50,207 bases of DNA from Flavobacterium rakeshii (GCF_009741375.1 NZ_WOWP01000058.1:1-50207); one strand, 5' to 3'. Numbered from the stretch's first letter, positions 1 through 9,466 are shown. A program made the numbers and translations. Notes: generated by a model not told the origin, from the letters alone.

Positions 1-138
1 TCAAAAGGTATTGCTAAAGAGCGTATCTCCGGACAGGGATATGGTGAGAGCGAGCCTAAAGTGGACTGTAAAGAAAACTGTACTGAAGAGCAACATGCTC
101 AAAACAGACGATCGGAGTTTATTATCGTAAAAAAATAA
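1..138 (+). CDS. OmpA family protein, C-terminal end (5' truncated by window)
   Basis: Frame 1 is open from the first base to the TAA at 136-138. It encodes the last 45 residues of an OmpA/MotB peptidoglycan-binding domain. The visible signature is GYGESEP followed by a Cys pair (DCKENCTEE) and the terminal NRRSEFIIVKK, the usual ending of Bacteroidota OmpA-type envelope proteins. The family anchors the outer membrane to peptidoglycan from the periplasmic side. The N-terminal part, which may carry PD40 or TPR repeats or a beta-barrel, lies outside the window, so the subtype cannot be given. A terminator follows directly. Confidence 0.9.
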   Translation, partial: SKGIAKERISGQGYGESEPKVDCKENCTEEQHAQNRRSEFIIVKK

Positions 139-168
139 TAAGGACTTAACAAACCACCTATAATGTTT

Positions 169-197
169 AAAGCGGTCATTTATTGGCCGCTTTTTTT
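169..197 (+). terminator. Rho-independent terminator of the OmpA-family gene
   Basis: A 7-bp stem AAAGCGG / CCGCTTT (169-175 with 187-193) is followed by a run of seven T. It lies 30 bp after the OmpA stop. An ATG at 163 opens a longer frame into the thiolase gene but sits at the foot of this hairpin, so it is unlikely to be the thiolase start. Confidence 0.8.
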
Positions 198-249
198 ATT
201 ATCCCTATGGAGTATAATTCGTAAATTAGTACAACTAAATCAAACTATT

Positions 250-1530
250 ATGCTTACAGGTAATCAAGCCAGAAAAGTAGCCATTGTAGGCTATAACAGG
301 ATTCCATTTGCAAGGCAAAACACAGCTTATGTAAACGTGGGAAACAAAGATATGATGGTAACAACCTTAAACGGGCTTATAGAAAAATATAGTCTATCCG
401 GTAAGTTGCTTGGCGAAGTGGCTGGAGGAGCAGTTATTAAACACAGTTGGGAAATCAACCTAATGCGACAATGTGTACTATCTACTTCTCTTGATCCCAA
501 AACCCCTGCATGCGATATTGAACAGGCCTGTAACACAGGTATAGAATCAGCTGTGTATATAGCAAACAAAATAGCTTTGGGTCAACTGGAATGTGGTATA
601 GCAGGCGGCGTTGATTCTACCAGCAATGTACCATTAGTACTAAATGAACATATCAGGAATATTCTTTTATCTGTAAGGCGAAGTAAATCTTCTTTCGACA
701 GAATAAAAAAACTCTTTGGCATAAAACTTAAGGACTTCACTCCTATCGCTCCAATGAACATAGAACCCGGTACAGGTCTTTCAATGGGCGGACATACTGA
801 ATATACTGCTAAGTACTATAAAATATCGCGTGAAGAACAGGATGCCTTTTCATTATCCAGTCATCAAAAAATGGCTACGGCTGCTGACAGGGGATTTTTT
901 GACGATATGATAACTCCTTATGAGGGACTCACTATAGACAATAACCTGCGAAGAGATACTTCTATGGAAAAACTGGCTAAACTTCGTCCGGCTTTTGATA
1001 AAGAAAACGGTAGTCTTACTGCAGGGAACTCTTCTCCCCTAACTGATGGCGCTTCCTGTATTCTATTGGCAAGTGAAGAATGGGCAAAACAACATAACTT
1101 ACCTGTATTGGCTTATATAACACATGCTGAAATGGCAGCTATTGAGTATGTAGAAAACAAACAAAACCTACTACTCTCCTCTATATATGCAGCACCAAGA
1201 ATGCTACAGAAAGCAGGAATGAAGCTGCAAGGCTTTGATTTTTATGAAATACATGAGGCTTTTGCTGCACAGGTACTGGCTACCTTAAAAATTTGGGAAA
1301 GCCCGGAGTTTACAAAAGAGTTTGGACTTGATGAAAATTTGGGATCCATAGATCGAAGTAAACTCAATGTAAACGGAAGCAGCCTTGCAGCAGGACATCC
1401 ATTTGCAGCAACCGGAGGCCGTATACTGGCAACTATGGCAAAACTATTACATGAAAAAGGATCAGGTAAAGGATTCATATCTGTGTGTGCTGCGGGCGGA
1501 CAGGGAATGACCGTTATACTGGAAAAATAA
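250..1530 (+). CDS. Acetyl-CoA acyltransferase (thiolase), FadI-like
   Basis: A 426-residue thiolase when started at the ATG at 250. The frame is open from 163, but that part lies over the upstream terminator and would add an atypical hydrophobic leader. Thiolases exchange an acyl group with CoA, either cleaving 3-ketoacyl-CoA in beta-oxidation or condensing two acetyl-CoA. The catalytic set is complete: acyl-accepting Cys94 in EQACNTG, His383 in SLAAGHPFAATGGR and Cys413 in CAAGGQG. The length and the NVNGSSLAAGHP block fit the FadI/trifunctional-beta type. No hydratase or dehydrogenase partner is adjacent, so the physiological direction is open. Confidence 0.88.
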   Translation: MLTGNQARKVAIVGYNRIPFARQNTAYVNVGNKDMMVTTLNGLIEKYSLSGKLLGEVAGGAVIKHSWEINLMRQCVLSTSLDPKTPACDIEQACNTGIESAVYIANKIALGQLECGIAGGVDSTSNVPLVLNEHIRNILLSVRRSKSSFDRIKKLFGIKLKDFTPIAPMNIEPGTGLSMGGHTEYTAKYYKISREEQDAFSLSSHQKMATAADRGFFDDMITPYEGLTIDNNLRRDTSMEKLAKLRPAFDKENGSLTAGNSSPLTDGASCILLASEEWAKQHNLPVLAYITHAEMAAIEYVENKQNLLLSSIYAAPRMLQKAGMKLQGFDFYEIHEAFAAQVLATLKIWESPEFTKEFGLDENLGSIDRSKLNVNGSSLAAGHPFAATGGRILATMAKLLHEKGSGKGFISVCAAGGQGMTVILEK

Positions 1531-1554
1531 AACCGGCATAAAGCCGGTTTCTTT
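1531..1554. terminator. Bidirectional terminator between thiolase and SRPBCC genes
   Basis: Stem AACCGGC / GCCGGTT (1531-1537 with 1543-1549) with a 5-base loop. The right flank is T-rich, and the left flank is A-rich and so reads as T-rich on the other strand. It sits between two converging genes, directly after the thiolase stop. Confidence 0.8.
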
Positions 1555-1555
1555 A

Positions 1556-1987
1556 TTAATTGTTTTCCACGTAATCCTGTAAAGTACCCAAAAAGTGAGT
1601 CCATCCGCCGTTGAAAGAATCTCTTGTAAAATTCTCGTGAGCAGGAAATGTTTCCAGTCCTCTATGGGTTAATATCAGTTTTGTCTTATCCCCTTCAGGC
1701 AAGAGTTCCCATGTCACGTATGACATACCTTCTCTGCCTTCATACTTCCAGCTATAGGTAATCTTTTTACCTTCCTCCACTTCTGTAACCTCACAAAGGT
1801 GTACATAAACCTCTTTGTCATCACATGAAGCAGAAAACTGAAATTTAAAGCCAACCCTGGCTTCAAAAGCTTCGAGGTTAAAGTACCATTGTCTCATTTT
1901 CTCAACATTGGTAATTGCACTCCATACTCTTTCGGCAGTAGCGTTGTATGTACGCTCCATTACCAATGGTTTAGTTGTTGTTTCCAT
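1556..1987 (-). CDS. SRPBCC (AHSA1-like) domain protein
   Basis: 143 residues forming one START/Bet v1-like SRPBCC domain. Visible family features are the early ERTYNATAERVWSAIT segment, the WYF turn, the central VTEVEEGKKITYSWKYEG strands and the C-terminal GWTHFLGTLQDYVE helix. Such proteins bind hydrophobic ligands or assist client proteins; the ligand cannot be read from sequence. The gene starts 15 bp after an ArsR-type regulator gene on the same strand, the common Bacteroidota pairing in which the regulator controls its SRPBCC neighbour. It is the last gene of a three-gene operon. Confidence 0.85.
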   Translation of the reverse strand: METTTKPLVMERTYNATAERVWSAITNVEKMRQWYFNLEAFEARVGFKFQFSASCDDKEVYVHLCEVTEVEEGKKITYSWKYEGREGMSYVTWELLPEGDKTKLILTHRGLETFPAHENFTRDSFNGGWTHFLGTLQDYVENN

Positions 1988-2002
1988 AATTAATAATTTA
2001 TT

Positions 2003-2317
2003 TTATTTAGTTTGTTCATCTTCAAGGAAGCTACCTAAAGCATCCAGTTTTTCATTCCAAAACTCCCTGTACAGGTTAGTCCACTCGGCCACTTCCTTAA
2101 GTTTTTTAAGTTCGGCACGGCAATAACGCTCCCTACCCTGTTGCTTAATGACTATCAGTCCGCATTCGGTAAGTATCTTAATATGCTTAGATACAGCAGG
2201 ACGGCTAATTTCAAAATTATCGGCAACAGCATTAAGGTTCAGCTCATTTTGGGCTAAGAGGTTAATAATTTCCCTTCTGGTAGGATCGGCAATAGCCTGA
2301 AAAACATCTCTTCTCAT
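2003..2317 (-). CDS. ArsR family winged-helix regulator (SdpR-like)
   Basis: 104 residues. The winged helix-turn-helix is recognisable from VFQAIADPTRREIINLLA through ISRPAVSKHIKILTECGL to the wing VIKQQGRERYC. It lacks the Cys/His metal-binding set of metal-sensing ArsR proteins, which suggests a non-metal SdpR-like autorepressor. It lies between two SRPBCC genes with gaps of 29 and 15 bp and has no clear promoter of its own, so it is probably transcribed from the promoter near 2850. The palindromes there are its likely operators. That assignment is inferred from position. Confidence 0.88.
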   Translation of the reverse strand: MRRDVFQAIADPTRREIINLLAQNELNLNAVADNFEISRPAVSKHIKILTECGLIVIKQQGRERYCRAELKKLKEVAEWTNLYREFWNEKLDALGSFLEDEQTK

Positions 2318-2346
2318 CTATATTGTATTCTCTTTTTATTCAATAA

Positions 2347-2808
2347 TTATTTTTTCTCAAATCGATAATCAAAAGCGCCTTTACGCAAATGAATACCATA
2401 TTCCAACCACGCTTTAAGACAGGCTAGGAAATTAGCCCATCCTTCGGTATTTTCCTTAAGCCATTTTATACCGGTCTCAGTATTTTCCATACTTTTTTCG
2501 GTTACAGTTACTACCGTAAATCCATCTTTATAAGGCTTTAAGTTCATCTCTACAAGCTGGGTACTTTCACCATTCTCCCAGTAATAAGAAATATATTTGT
2601 CATTAATAATCTTAGCTACTTTTACAGGTACATCCATTTCAATTTCTGGAAAATTCCAGGTACGGTTTTTTCCTTCCTCCATCCTTCCTGAACTCTTCGA
2701 TATAAAATAATTAATCATCTGTTCAGGGTTCACTATAGCCTCAAACACCTCGTTTACCGGCTTTAAAATTTGCATTGAGCACTGAATTTCTAATTGAGTT
2801 GATTTCAT
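2347..2808 (-). CDS. SRPBCC domain protein, first gene of the ArsR operon
   Basis: 153 residues from the ATG at 2808 (MKSTQLEIQCSM). The frame is open 28 codons further upstream to 2892, but that part runs through the promoter and palindromic operator and encodes an AT-driven hydrophobic stretch, so the downstream start is preferred. The SRPBCC fold is indicated by ILKPVNEVFEAIVNPEQMINYF near the start and by the C-terminal GWANFLACLKAWLEYGIHLR helix. A longer C-terminal tail (RKGAFDYRF) sets it apart from the paralogue at 1556. It is followed after 29 bp by the arsR gene. Confidence 0.82.
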   Translation of the reverse strand: MKSTQLEIQCSMQILKPVNEVFEAIVNPEQMINYFISKSSGRMEEGKNRTWNFPEIEMDVPVKVAKIINDKYISYYWENGESTQLVEMNLKPYKDGFTVVTVTEKSMENTETGIKWLKENTEGWANFLACLKAWLEYGIHLRKGAFDYRFEKK

Positions 2809-2834
2809 ATAACTTGTTTTTGAATTAAAAATAA

Positions 2835-2874
2835 GTAACCTTTCGGTTACAAATATAAGAAACCATTTGGTTAC
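2835..2874 (-). promoter_or_regulatory. Promoter with two palindromic operators (GTAACC-N4-GGTTAC)
   Basis: Two similar inverted repeats, GTAACCtttcGGTTAC (2835-2850) and AACCatttGGTT extended by AC (2861-2874), have centres 24 bp apart. Between them, on the reverse strand, is TATATTTG (2857-2850), an exact match to the Bacteroidetes -7 consensus TAnnTTTG. A dimeric repressor on both sites would bracket the -7 box about 40 bp upstream of the SRPBCC start at 2808. The ArsR protein of the same operon is the obvious candidate; this is inference. Confidence 0.7.
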
Positions 2875-2932
2875 ATAATAAAAAATTTTCAAATATTGAC
2901 AGATAATTATATTTTCGAGTAAAAATTAGAGA

Positions 2933-3679
2933 ATGAAAATTAAATCCTTCTTAGCACTCCTTGTCTACTTTTCATTAATTTCCTGCAAATCAAACTCTAT
3001 AGACAAGAAAATAAAATCAGCAGGTTTTTATGAAGAAGATGTAAATTTTTCAACTTTGACAAATAATGATAAAACAATAGTATATTTTCCCATTAGACAC
3101 GTAGGGACTAAAAACTTTTATAATAATATTCAATTTAAAGTAGATTCTTTGGCTTCAAAAGGTTTTGTATTCTTCATAGAAGGAATAAAGACAGACAGCA
3201 CCAAACTTTCTATCCAGCGAATAGATACTCTTGAACTTAAACTTAGAAAAATAGTAGGAGGCAATGTAAATATTTATGTTGATACTATTAATAGTACATA
3301 CATGGGCTATCCTTTTAAAAACAATAAAGGACTAATTAATCAGCCAAAATATTCAAAATTAGGAATCAGTAAAACTAATAGTGAACATTCAGATGTTTCA
3401 CTGGATTTATTAATTGACGAATATGAGAACAAATTCGGGACAATAGTACTAAACGAATGTGATTATAATACATCACCTAATACAGTATATCAATGTATTA
3501 CTGTACCTGAAAATAATAAGAAATACATTGTACTGGATTTTAGAGATATAAAACTAGCTAAATACATAACAGACTCTCCTCATAAAAAGATTGCAGTTAT
3601 ATATGGTTCAAATCATGAAAAAGGTCTTTATCGTGAACTAACAAAAATGGACTCGTTATGGACTTATCTAAGTAAATAA
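2933..3679 (+). CDS. Putative TraB/GumN-like lipoprotein
   Basis: 248 residues. A lipoprotein signal peptide ends in LISC (Cys19), so the protein is probably anchored in the envelope. The layout resembles TraB/PrgY/GumN-type proteins, putative metal-dependent proteases: an early FPIRHVGTKNFYNN (GxxH-like) strand, then VFFIEGIK carrying an acidic residue, and a late KKIAVIYGSNHEKGL segment matching the conserved YG-x-x-H end. I recognise this by overall pattern only and similarity is weak. It stands alone, divergent from the ArsR operon. Base composition is somewhat AT-richer than its neighbours. Confidence 0.55.
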   Translation: MKIKSFLALLVYFSLISCKSNSIDKKIKSAGFYEEDVNFSTLTNNDKTIVYFPIRHVGTKNFYNNIQFKVDSLASKGFVFFIEGIKTDSTKLSIQRIDTLELKLRKIVGGNVNIYVDTINSTYMGYPFKNNKGLINQPKYSKLGISKTNSEHSDVSLDLLIDEYENKFGTIVLNECDYNTSPNTVYQCITVPENNKKYIVLDFRDIKLAKYITDSPHKKIAVIYGSNHEKGLYRELTKMDSLWTYLSK

Positions 3680-3712
3680 CTTTATTCAACCAACGTAATA
3701 CATTTATATTTC

Positions 3713-4279
3713 ATGCACCATCACTTTTTACTTTATAAGCCATTTGGATACTTAAGTCAGTTTATTTATAACCTTAAACGAAATAAAAAACTGTTAGGAG
3801 AATTACATGATTTCCCGGAGGGCACTATGGCTATAGGTCGACTTGATGAAGACTCTGAAGGCTTACTTATACTCACTACAGATGGCTGGATGAGCGAAGT
3901 GGTTAGAAGTAAAAAAGTAGAAAAGGAATACTATGCTCAGGTTGACGGACTGATAACCGATGAAGCTGTAAAACAGTTAGAAAACGGAGTAGAGATTGGC
4001 TTTAAAGGAAAAAAATACACTACCCTGCCCTGTAAAGCTTTTCGTTTAAATGAAGTTCCAAATTTGCCCGAACGTGGTAAAAAAATAAGAGACGAACGCC
4101 ACGGACCAACATCGTGGGTTAGTATAACGGTTACTGAGGGCAAGTTCAGGCAGGTAAGAAAAATGACATCGGCAGTTGGTTTTCCTACCTTACGACTGGT
4201 AAGGGTTCGCGTTGGTAAAATAGTGCTTGGAGAACTGCAACCGGGTCAGGCAATAGAAATAGATTCTATAGAAGTATAA
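3713..4279 (+). CDS. rRNA pseudouridine synthase, RsuA/RluE type
   Basis: 188 residues, a short RsuA/RluB/RluE-family enzyme that isomerises a uridine of ribosomal RNA. It lacks an S4 domain and begins directly with LLYKPFGYLSQF. The catalytic aspartate is Asp45 in the signature GRLDEDSEGLLILT, and the later KFRQVRKMTSAVGFPTLRL motif is also typical. Length and lack of S4 fit RluE (23S rRNA), but the target base cannot be proven from sequence. The start at 3713 gives the expected N-terminus. Confidence 0.88.
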   Translation: MHHHFLLYKPFGYLSQFIYNLKRNKKLLGELHDFPEGTMAIGRLDEDSEGLLILTTDGWMSEVVRSKKVEKEYYAQVDGLITDEAVKQLENGVEIGFKGKKYTTLPCKAFRLNEVPNLPERGKKIRDERHGPTSWVSITVTEGKFRQVRKMTSAVGFPTLRLVRVRVGKIVLGELQPGQAIEIDSIEV

Positions 4280-4378
4280 GAATTGAACACAAAACCTTAC
4301 AAACCGCCATTTTTGTAAGTATTTTAGCAAAACTTTAAAATTATACTGTTCAAATTATCCTACTTTTAGGGTGATAAA

Positions 4379-7300
4379 ATGAAGGAACAGCACAAAAAAT
4401 ACTTACGTAAGGGTATAAAAATTATACTTTGGATAATAGGCTCTTTGATAGGGCTATTTCTTCTCATTGTCCTGCTTATACAAATACCCTACTTCCAGAA
4501 TATAATTAAAGACAAAGCCGTTACTTATCTTGAAAAGAAAATAGGTACCGATGTAGATGTAAACAAAATAGAAATAGGTCTTCCTAAAAAAGTAATACTG
4601 GAAGGTGTTTATTTTGAAGACCAGCAAGGCGATACGCTATTAGCAGGTGAAAAACTGGCGGTTGATGTAAGCTTGTTCAAACTACTTAAAAATGAACTCG
4701 AGATCAACTCGGTAAACCTACAGGGTATTGTTGCCAATGTTAGCAGGGATAAAGATTCTGTTTTCAATTTTGATTACATCATTAATGCTTTTGCAACAGA
4801 TGAACCAAAAGACACTACGGCTGCTCCAATGAAAATATCGGTTAAAGATATTAAGCTGGACAGGATTAGGGTAACTTTTAAAGACGATATTTCTAAGAAT
4901 GACATTAGTACCAACCTGACTCATTTTGATACCGAATTCAGAAAATTTGATTTGGATGAAATGGATTTTGATGTTCCTGAAATTAATCTTGACGGACTCA
5001 AATTAACCCTAACTCAAAGTAGTTTAGAAAAAGTTTTAAATGACACTCAAAACACTATTAATAAAACTACTGAATCCCCTAACTTAAAGCTTAAATTAAA
5101 GGCTATAAACATAGCCAATATAGATGTTGGCTACCTAAACAATGATAGCAAACTTGATACAAAACTTACCCTAAATAACCTCATCACAAAGGTAAATGAT
5201 ATTGACTTAAACAAACAGAATATTGACTTAGATAACCTTGAGATAAACGGTTTAAGAGGTGAATTGGTTTTAGGTAAAACAATACAAAAGACCGCTACAG
5301 AAAACGAAATAACCTCATCAAACGACTGGAAATTCAGGCTTAATGAAACAGCTATAAAAGATGTAAACTTCCGTTTTGATGACAACAATTCGGCTCCCGT
5401 AGCAAAAGGGATTGATTACAAACACCTTGATATTACTAATTTTAATCTGGAAGCTAAAAAGCTTTCCTATGCTACCGATAGTATTTCAGGAAATATACAG
5501 TCGTTTACAGTCAAAGATAAAAGCGGAGTAAACCTTGAAAAGCTAACAACTAATTTCACCTATACCAATAAAGGTGCAAGCTTAACTCATTTATACCTAA
5601 AGACTCCGCAAACTGAAGTAAAGGATAAAATAATTGTGAGTTACCCTTCTCTTGAATCTCTTAGTGATAACATAGGACAAATGGCTGTGGATGCTGATAT
5701 TAAAGGCAGTCACATAGGTTTTAAAGATATACTGTTGTTTGTCCCTACCCTAGCCGACACCAATCCGTTTAAAAGTGATCCTAACGGGATTATGTACATT
5801 AACAGTACAGTAAATGGAAGAGTAAATAACTTATCTATCCCTAATCTCGAAATAAGAGGTGTAGGCAATACTGTTATTGCTGCCAGCGGAAAAATAACAG
5901 GACTACCCGATATTGAAAAGACTTATTTTGATATGGATGTAAGGGAGTTTACCTCAACAGCAAATGATATAGCTCTTTTCCTTCCGGAGGGTACTTTACC
6001 AAGTAATATACAACTACCTAAAGAGCTTGCTGCAAAAGCTAAGTTTAAAGGAACAATTGAAAATTTTGAAGCCGACTTTAACCTTAACAGCACCTATGGT
6101 AAAGCCAATGTAAAAGCCGCTTTTGACAGAAGAAATAAAGATGCTGAAGTATATGATGCCGATGCTGAGCTTACCGATTTTGATTTGGGAAGACTTTTAA
6201 AAAATGATTCAATAGGTAAATTGAGTCTTAAAGCTACAGTTAAAGGCAAAGGACTTAATATGCAAACAGCCAGTGCAGAAGTCGATGCTAATGTAATAGC
6301 TGCCGAATATAACAGTTATCTGTACAAAGACCTCAAAGTAAAAGGTACTGTTAACAATGGTAAGTTTGATGCTACCGCCACCATGAAAGATCCTAATCTT
6401 GATTTTGTAGTTGTGGCTAATGGTGATTTTGACGGTAATTATCCTAACGGAACCATTAAAATTAATGCCGACCTGATAGACCTTGATAAACTTAACCTGC
6501 ATGCGGGTCCGTTAAAAATGCGTGGTAACCTGGATGCTTATATAACCGATTCCAACCCTGCTAACTTAAACGGTAAAGTAAACCTGTATGATTTTATAGT
6601 GGTAACACCAAGGGAAGAGATTGTACTTGATTCGGTTAAACTGTTTGCGGTATCATCGCCTGAGAAAGATTCAATAAGGCTTAGTTCGCAAATTGTCGAT
6701 GCCTCTATAGTTGGGAAATATAACCCTGCCGAACTGGCAAACGCTATAACAAATACTGTTTCCAAGTATTATGATATAAACTCGGGCGAACCTAAAAAAG
6801 TAAGTGAAGAACAAAACTTCGATTTAAAGCTCAGAATTGACAACGACCCAATTATCACCAAACTAATCCCCGAAATAACCCGTATTGAGCCTGTAGAATT
6901 AACCGCCTCTTACAGAAGTGGTATAGACAGCCTGAGTGTTAAGGGTTCTATTCCGCGCTTGGTATATGGTTCAAATACTATTTCGGGTGGGACTATAGAT
7001 ATTTCTACCCAAAAAGACAGTCTTACCTACAACATCGTGATTGATGAAGTACAAAACGAACAGTTTATAGTGCCTCATACAAGCATTACAGGAAGGTTAA
7101 AAAACGATACCCTAACCTACCATATACAGGTACTGGATAACAAAGATGAAGAGCATTATTTGGTTTCGGGAGAATTAAGGGCACAAGGCGATAACACCGA
7201 AATTTCCCTATACCCCGAAGGTTTAAGGCTTAACTATAACCTATGGGACGTCAACCCAAAAAACGTAATGCGCTTTGGTAAGGATGGTATTTATGCCAAC

Positions 7301-9466
7301 CTATGTGAAATAAGCAATGAGAACAGTACTATAAAAATACAGTCTAAGGAAGATGTACCTAATGCTCCGTTAAATGTTGAACTGGACAATTTTAAAATTG
7401 AGACCATTACAAACATGATACAAAAAGAGGAGCTTAAATTAAGCGGTACTCTTAATGGTGATGCCGAATTGCGGGATATAACCACTAATCCGGTATTTGT
7501 ATCAAACCTTAGCATTGACAACTTTGCTATAAGTAAAGACACCATTGGCGATATAAAAATTAAGGTAGACAACACAGTTACTAATGTTTATAATGCCGAT
7601 GTAAACATTACAGGCAATGGCAACAAAGTAAACCTAGACGGAACCTACACCTCTACCTCAAAGTCATTTGACCTTAATCTGGATATGGAAAAACTGAACA
7701 TGACCAGCGTACAGGCTTTTACCTTCAGGGCGCTTAAAGATGGTAACGGTTACCTGTCGGGTAATTTTAAGGTTACCGGTACAACCGCAAAACCTATTGT
7801 AAACGGAACATTAGATTTTAATGACGTAGGTTTCAGAGTTACACAGCTTAATTCCTACTTCAACTCCATGAACGATAATATTACGCTAAATGATAATGCC
7901 ATTACATTTAACGACTTTAGTATTGAAGATGAAGATAAAAACCTGATGATACTTAACGGTAAAATTACCACTACTGATTATACCGATTATAATTTCGGAA
8001 TGACAGTGGATGCCGAAAACTTTAAGGCGGTGAACTCTACCGAAAAGGATAACGATTTTTATTATGGTACGCTATACTTTGATACCCACCTCAACATTAA
8101 GGGTACATTAGAAACCCCTGTAATAGACGGTAACATCAACATAGATGAGAATACTGATTTTACGGTAGTACTACCACAGTCAGACCCCGGTATTGCCGAC
8201 AGGGAGGGTGTTGTGGAATTTGTAGATGAAGATAATGCCGCTTTAAAGCAACGTCTTAAAATTGAAGAGACCGTAAATCAAAGTGATGTATTGGGTATGG
8301 ATGTCTCGGTAGCGATACAGGTAAACAAAGAAGCCGAGCTCAATATGATTATTGATAAAGGAAATGGTGATTACCTGGAGCTTAAAGGTGATGCCAAACT
8401 AAATGGTGGTATAGATCCTTCGGGTAAAACAACCCTTACAGGACGTTATGAATTTAATGACGGAGCTTACAGGATGTCGTTTAACTTCCTGAAAAGAAAA
8501 TTTGACATTCAGAAAAACAGTTACATCTTATGGACAGGTGAACCTACCGAGGCTACTATAGATATTACTGCCATTTATGAGGTAGAAGCCGCCCCTATAG
8601 ACCTGTTAGGCGACGAACTGGCTACGGCCTCCTCCTCTATCAGGAATACCTATAAACAAAAAATACCTTTCCAAACGGTATTGAAAATGCAGGGCGAACT
8701 CCTAAAACCGGAACTGTCGTTTGATATTATACTGCCAGATGGCAACTATGGTGTATCTTCAGACATTATCAACAATACAAAAACAAAACTGGCTCAGCTA
8801 CGTCAGCAATCATCAGATTTGAACAAGCAGGTATTTGCCCTATTGCTATTGAATCACTTTATCAATGAGAATCCGTTTTCAAGTGAAGCAGGCACAAGTA
8901 CCGAAGCTATTGCAAGGCAAAGTGTTAGTAAACTGCTTTCCCAGCAGCTTAACAATATTGCAGGAGACCTTATCAATGGCTTTGAGCTTAACTTCGATTT
9001 GGAATCGACCGAAGATTATACTACAGGTCAACGTGAAAACAGGACCGATCTAAACGTTGGCGTTTCTAAAGAGCTGCTAAACGACAGGCTTAAAGTAACT
9101 GTAGGTAGTAGCTTCGGTTTAGAAGGACCTCAACAGGCTAATGAGGAAACCACTAATATAGCCGGAGATGTTTCATTAGACTACCAGCTTACTAAAGACG
9201 GACGTTATATGGTTAGGGCCTACAGGAAAGACGAATATCAGGTGGCAGTACAGGGACAGGTAGTTGAAACCGGTGTTGCGTTTATCATCACTATGGATTA
9301 TAATAAGTTCAGGGAGCTGTTCCATAGAACAGAAGAAGAAAAGGAAATAAAACGTAGGGAGAAAGAATTGAGAGAGCGACAAAAACAGGAAGAAAAAGCA
9401 AAGGAAGAACGTGAGAAACGTGAAGCCAGAGATAAAAGAGCCGCCAAAAAGGAAAATAATGAATAA
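4379..9466 (+). CDS. tamB: Translocation/assembly module protein TamB
   Basis: 1695 residues. There is one N-terminal membrane helix (about residues 12-34), then a very long stretch of beta-strand repeats of the AsmA/TamB type rich in D, N and T, and a C-terminal TamB (DUF490) domain recognisable around LSFDIILPDGNYGVSSDI. A charged Lys/Glu-rich tail closes the protein. TamB spans the periplasm from the inner membrane and works with an Omp85 partner in outer-membrane protein insertion or lipid transport. The partner gene tamL follows with an 8-bp overlap, indicating coupled translation. Length is within the range of Bacteroidota TamB proteins. Confidence 0.92.
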   Translation: MKEQHKKYLRKGIKIILWIIGSLIGLFLLIVLLIQIPYFQNIIKDKAVTYLEKKIGTDVDVNKIEIGLPKKVILEGVYFEDQQGDTLLAGEKLAVDVSLFKLLKNELEINSVNLQGIVANVSRDKDSVFNFDYIINAFATDEPKDTTAAPMKISVKDIKLDRIRVTFKDDISKNDISTNLTHFDTEFRKFDLDEMDFDVPEINLDGLKLTLTQSSLEKVLNDTQNTINKTTESPNLKLKLKAINIANIDVGYLNNDSKLDTKLTLNNLITKVNDIDLNKQNIDLDNLEINGLRGELVLGKTIQKTATENEITSSNDWKFRLNETAIKDVNFRFDDNNSAPVAKGIDYKHLDITNFNLEAKKLSYATDSISGNIQSFTVKDKSGVNLEKLTTNFTYTNKGASLTHLYLKTPQTEVKDKIIVSYPSLESLSDNIGQMAVDADIKGSHIGFKDILLFVPTLADTNPFKSDPNGIMYINSTVNGRVNNLSIPNLEIRGVGNTVIAASGKITGLPDIEKTYFDMDVREFTSTANDIALFLPEGTLPSNIQLPKELAAKAKFKGTIENFEADFNLNSTYGKANVKAAFDRRNKDAEVYDADAELTDFDLGRLLKNDSIGKLSLKATVKGKGLNMQTASAEVDANVIAAEYNSYLYKDLKVKGTVNNGKFDATATMKDPNLDFVVVANGDFDGNYPNGTIKINADLIDLDKLNLHAGPLKMRGNLDAYITDSNPANLNGKVNLYDFIVVTPREEIVLDSVKLFAVSSPEKDSIRLSSQIVDASIVGKYNPAELANAITNTVSKYYDINSGEPKKVSEEQNFDLKLRIDNDPIITKLIPEITRIEPVELTASYRSGIDSLSVKGSIPRLVYGSNTISGGTIDISTQKDSLTYNIVIDEVQNEQFIVPHTSITGRLKNDTLTYHIQVLDNKDEEHYLVSGELRAQGDNTEISLYPEGLRLNYNLWDVNPKNVMRFGKDGIYANLCEISNENSTIKIQSKEDVPNAPLNVELDNFKIETITNMIQKEELKLSGTLNGDAELRDITTNPVFVSNLSIDNFAISKDTIGDIKIKVDNTVTNVYNADVNITGNGNKVNLDGTYTSTSKSFDLNLDMEKLNMTSVQAFTFRALKDGNGYLSGNFKVTGTTAKPIVNGTLDFNDVGFRVTQLNSYFNSMNDNITLNDNAITFNDFSIEDEDKNLMILNGKITTTDYTDYNFGMTVDAENFKAVNSTEKDNDFYYGTLYFDTHLNIKGTLETPVIDGNINIDENTDFTVVLPQSDPGIADREGVVEFVDEDNAALKQRLKIEETVNQSDVLGMDVSVAIQVNKEAELNMIIDKGNGDYLELKGDAKLNGGIDPSGKTTLTGRYEFNDGAYRMSFNFLKRKFDIQKNSYILWTGEPTEATIDITAIYEVEAAPIDLLGDELATASSSIRNTYKQKIPFQTVLKMQGELLKPELSFDIILPDGNYGVSSDIINNTKTKLAQLRQQSSDLNKQVFALLLLNHFINENPFSSEAGTSTEAIARQSVSKLLSQQLNNIAGDLINGFELNFDLESTEDYTTGQRENRTDLNVGVSKELLNDRLKVTVGSSFGLEGPQQANEETTNIAGDVSLDYQLTKDGRYMVRAYRKDEYQVAVQGQVVETGVAFIITMDYNKFRELFHRTEEEKEIKRREKELRERQKQEEKAKEEREKREARDKRAAKKENNE

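Noticed and set aside
163..249. Upstream in-frame start for the thiolase gene (ATG at 163)
   Set aside because: It lies at the foot of the OmpA terminator hairpin and would add a hydrophobic leader not seen in thiolases; the ATG at 250 gives the normal N-terminus.
2809..2892. Longer start for the first SRPBCC gene (2892)
   Set aside because: The extra codons cover the promoter and both palindromes, and the peptide is AT-driven and hydrophobic.
9411..9458. Earlier start for tamL at 9411
   Set aside because: It would put 16 charged residues in front of a clear lipoprotein signal peptide; the ATG at 9459 fits.
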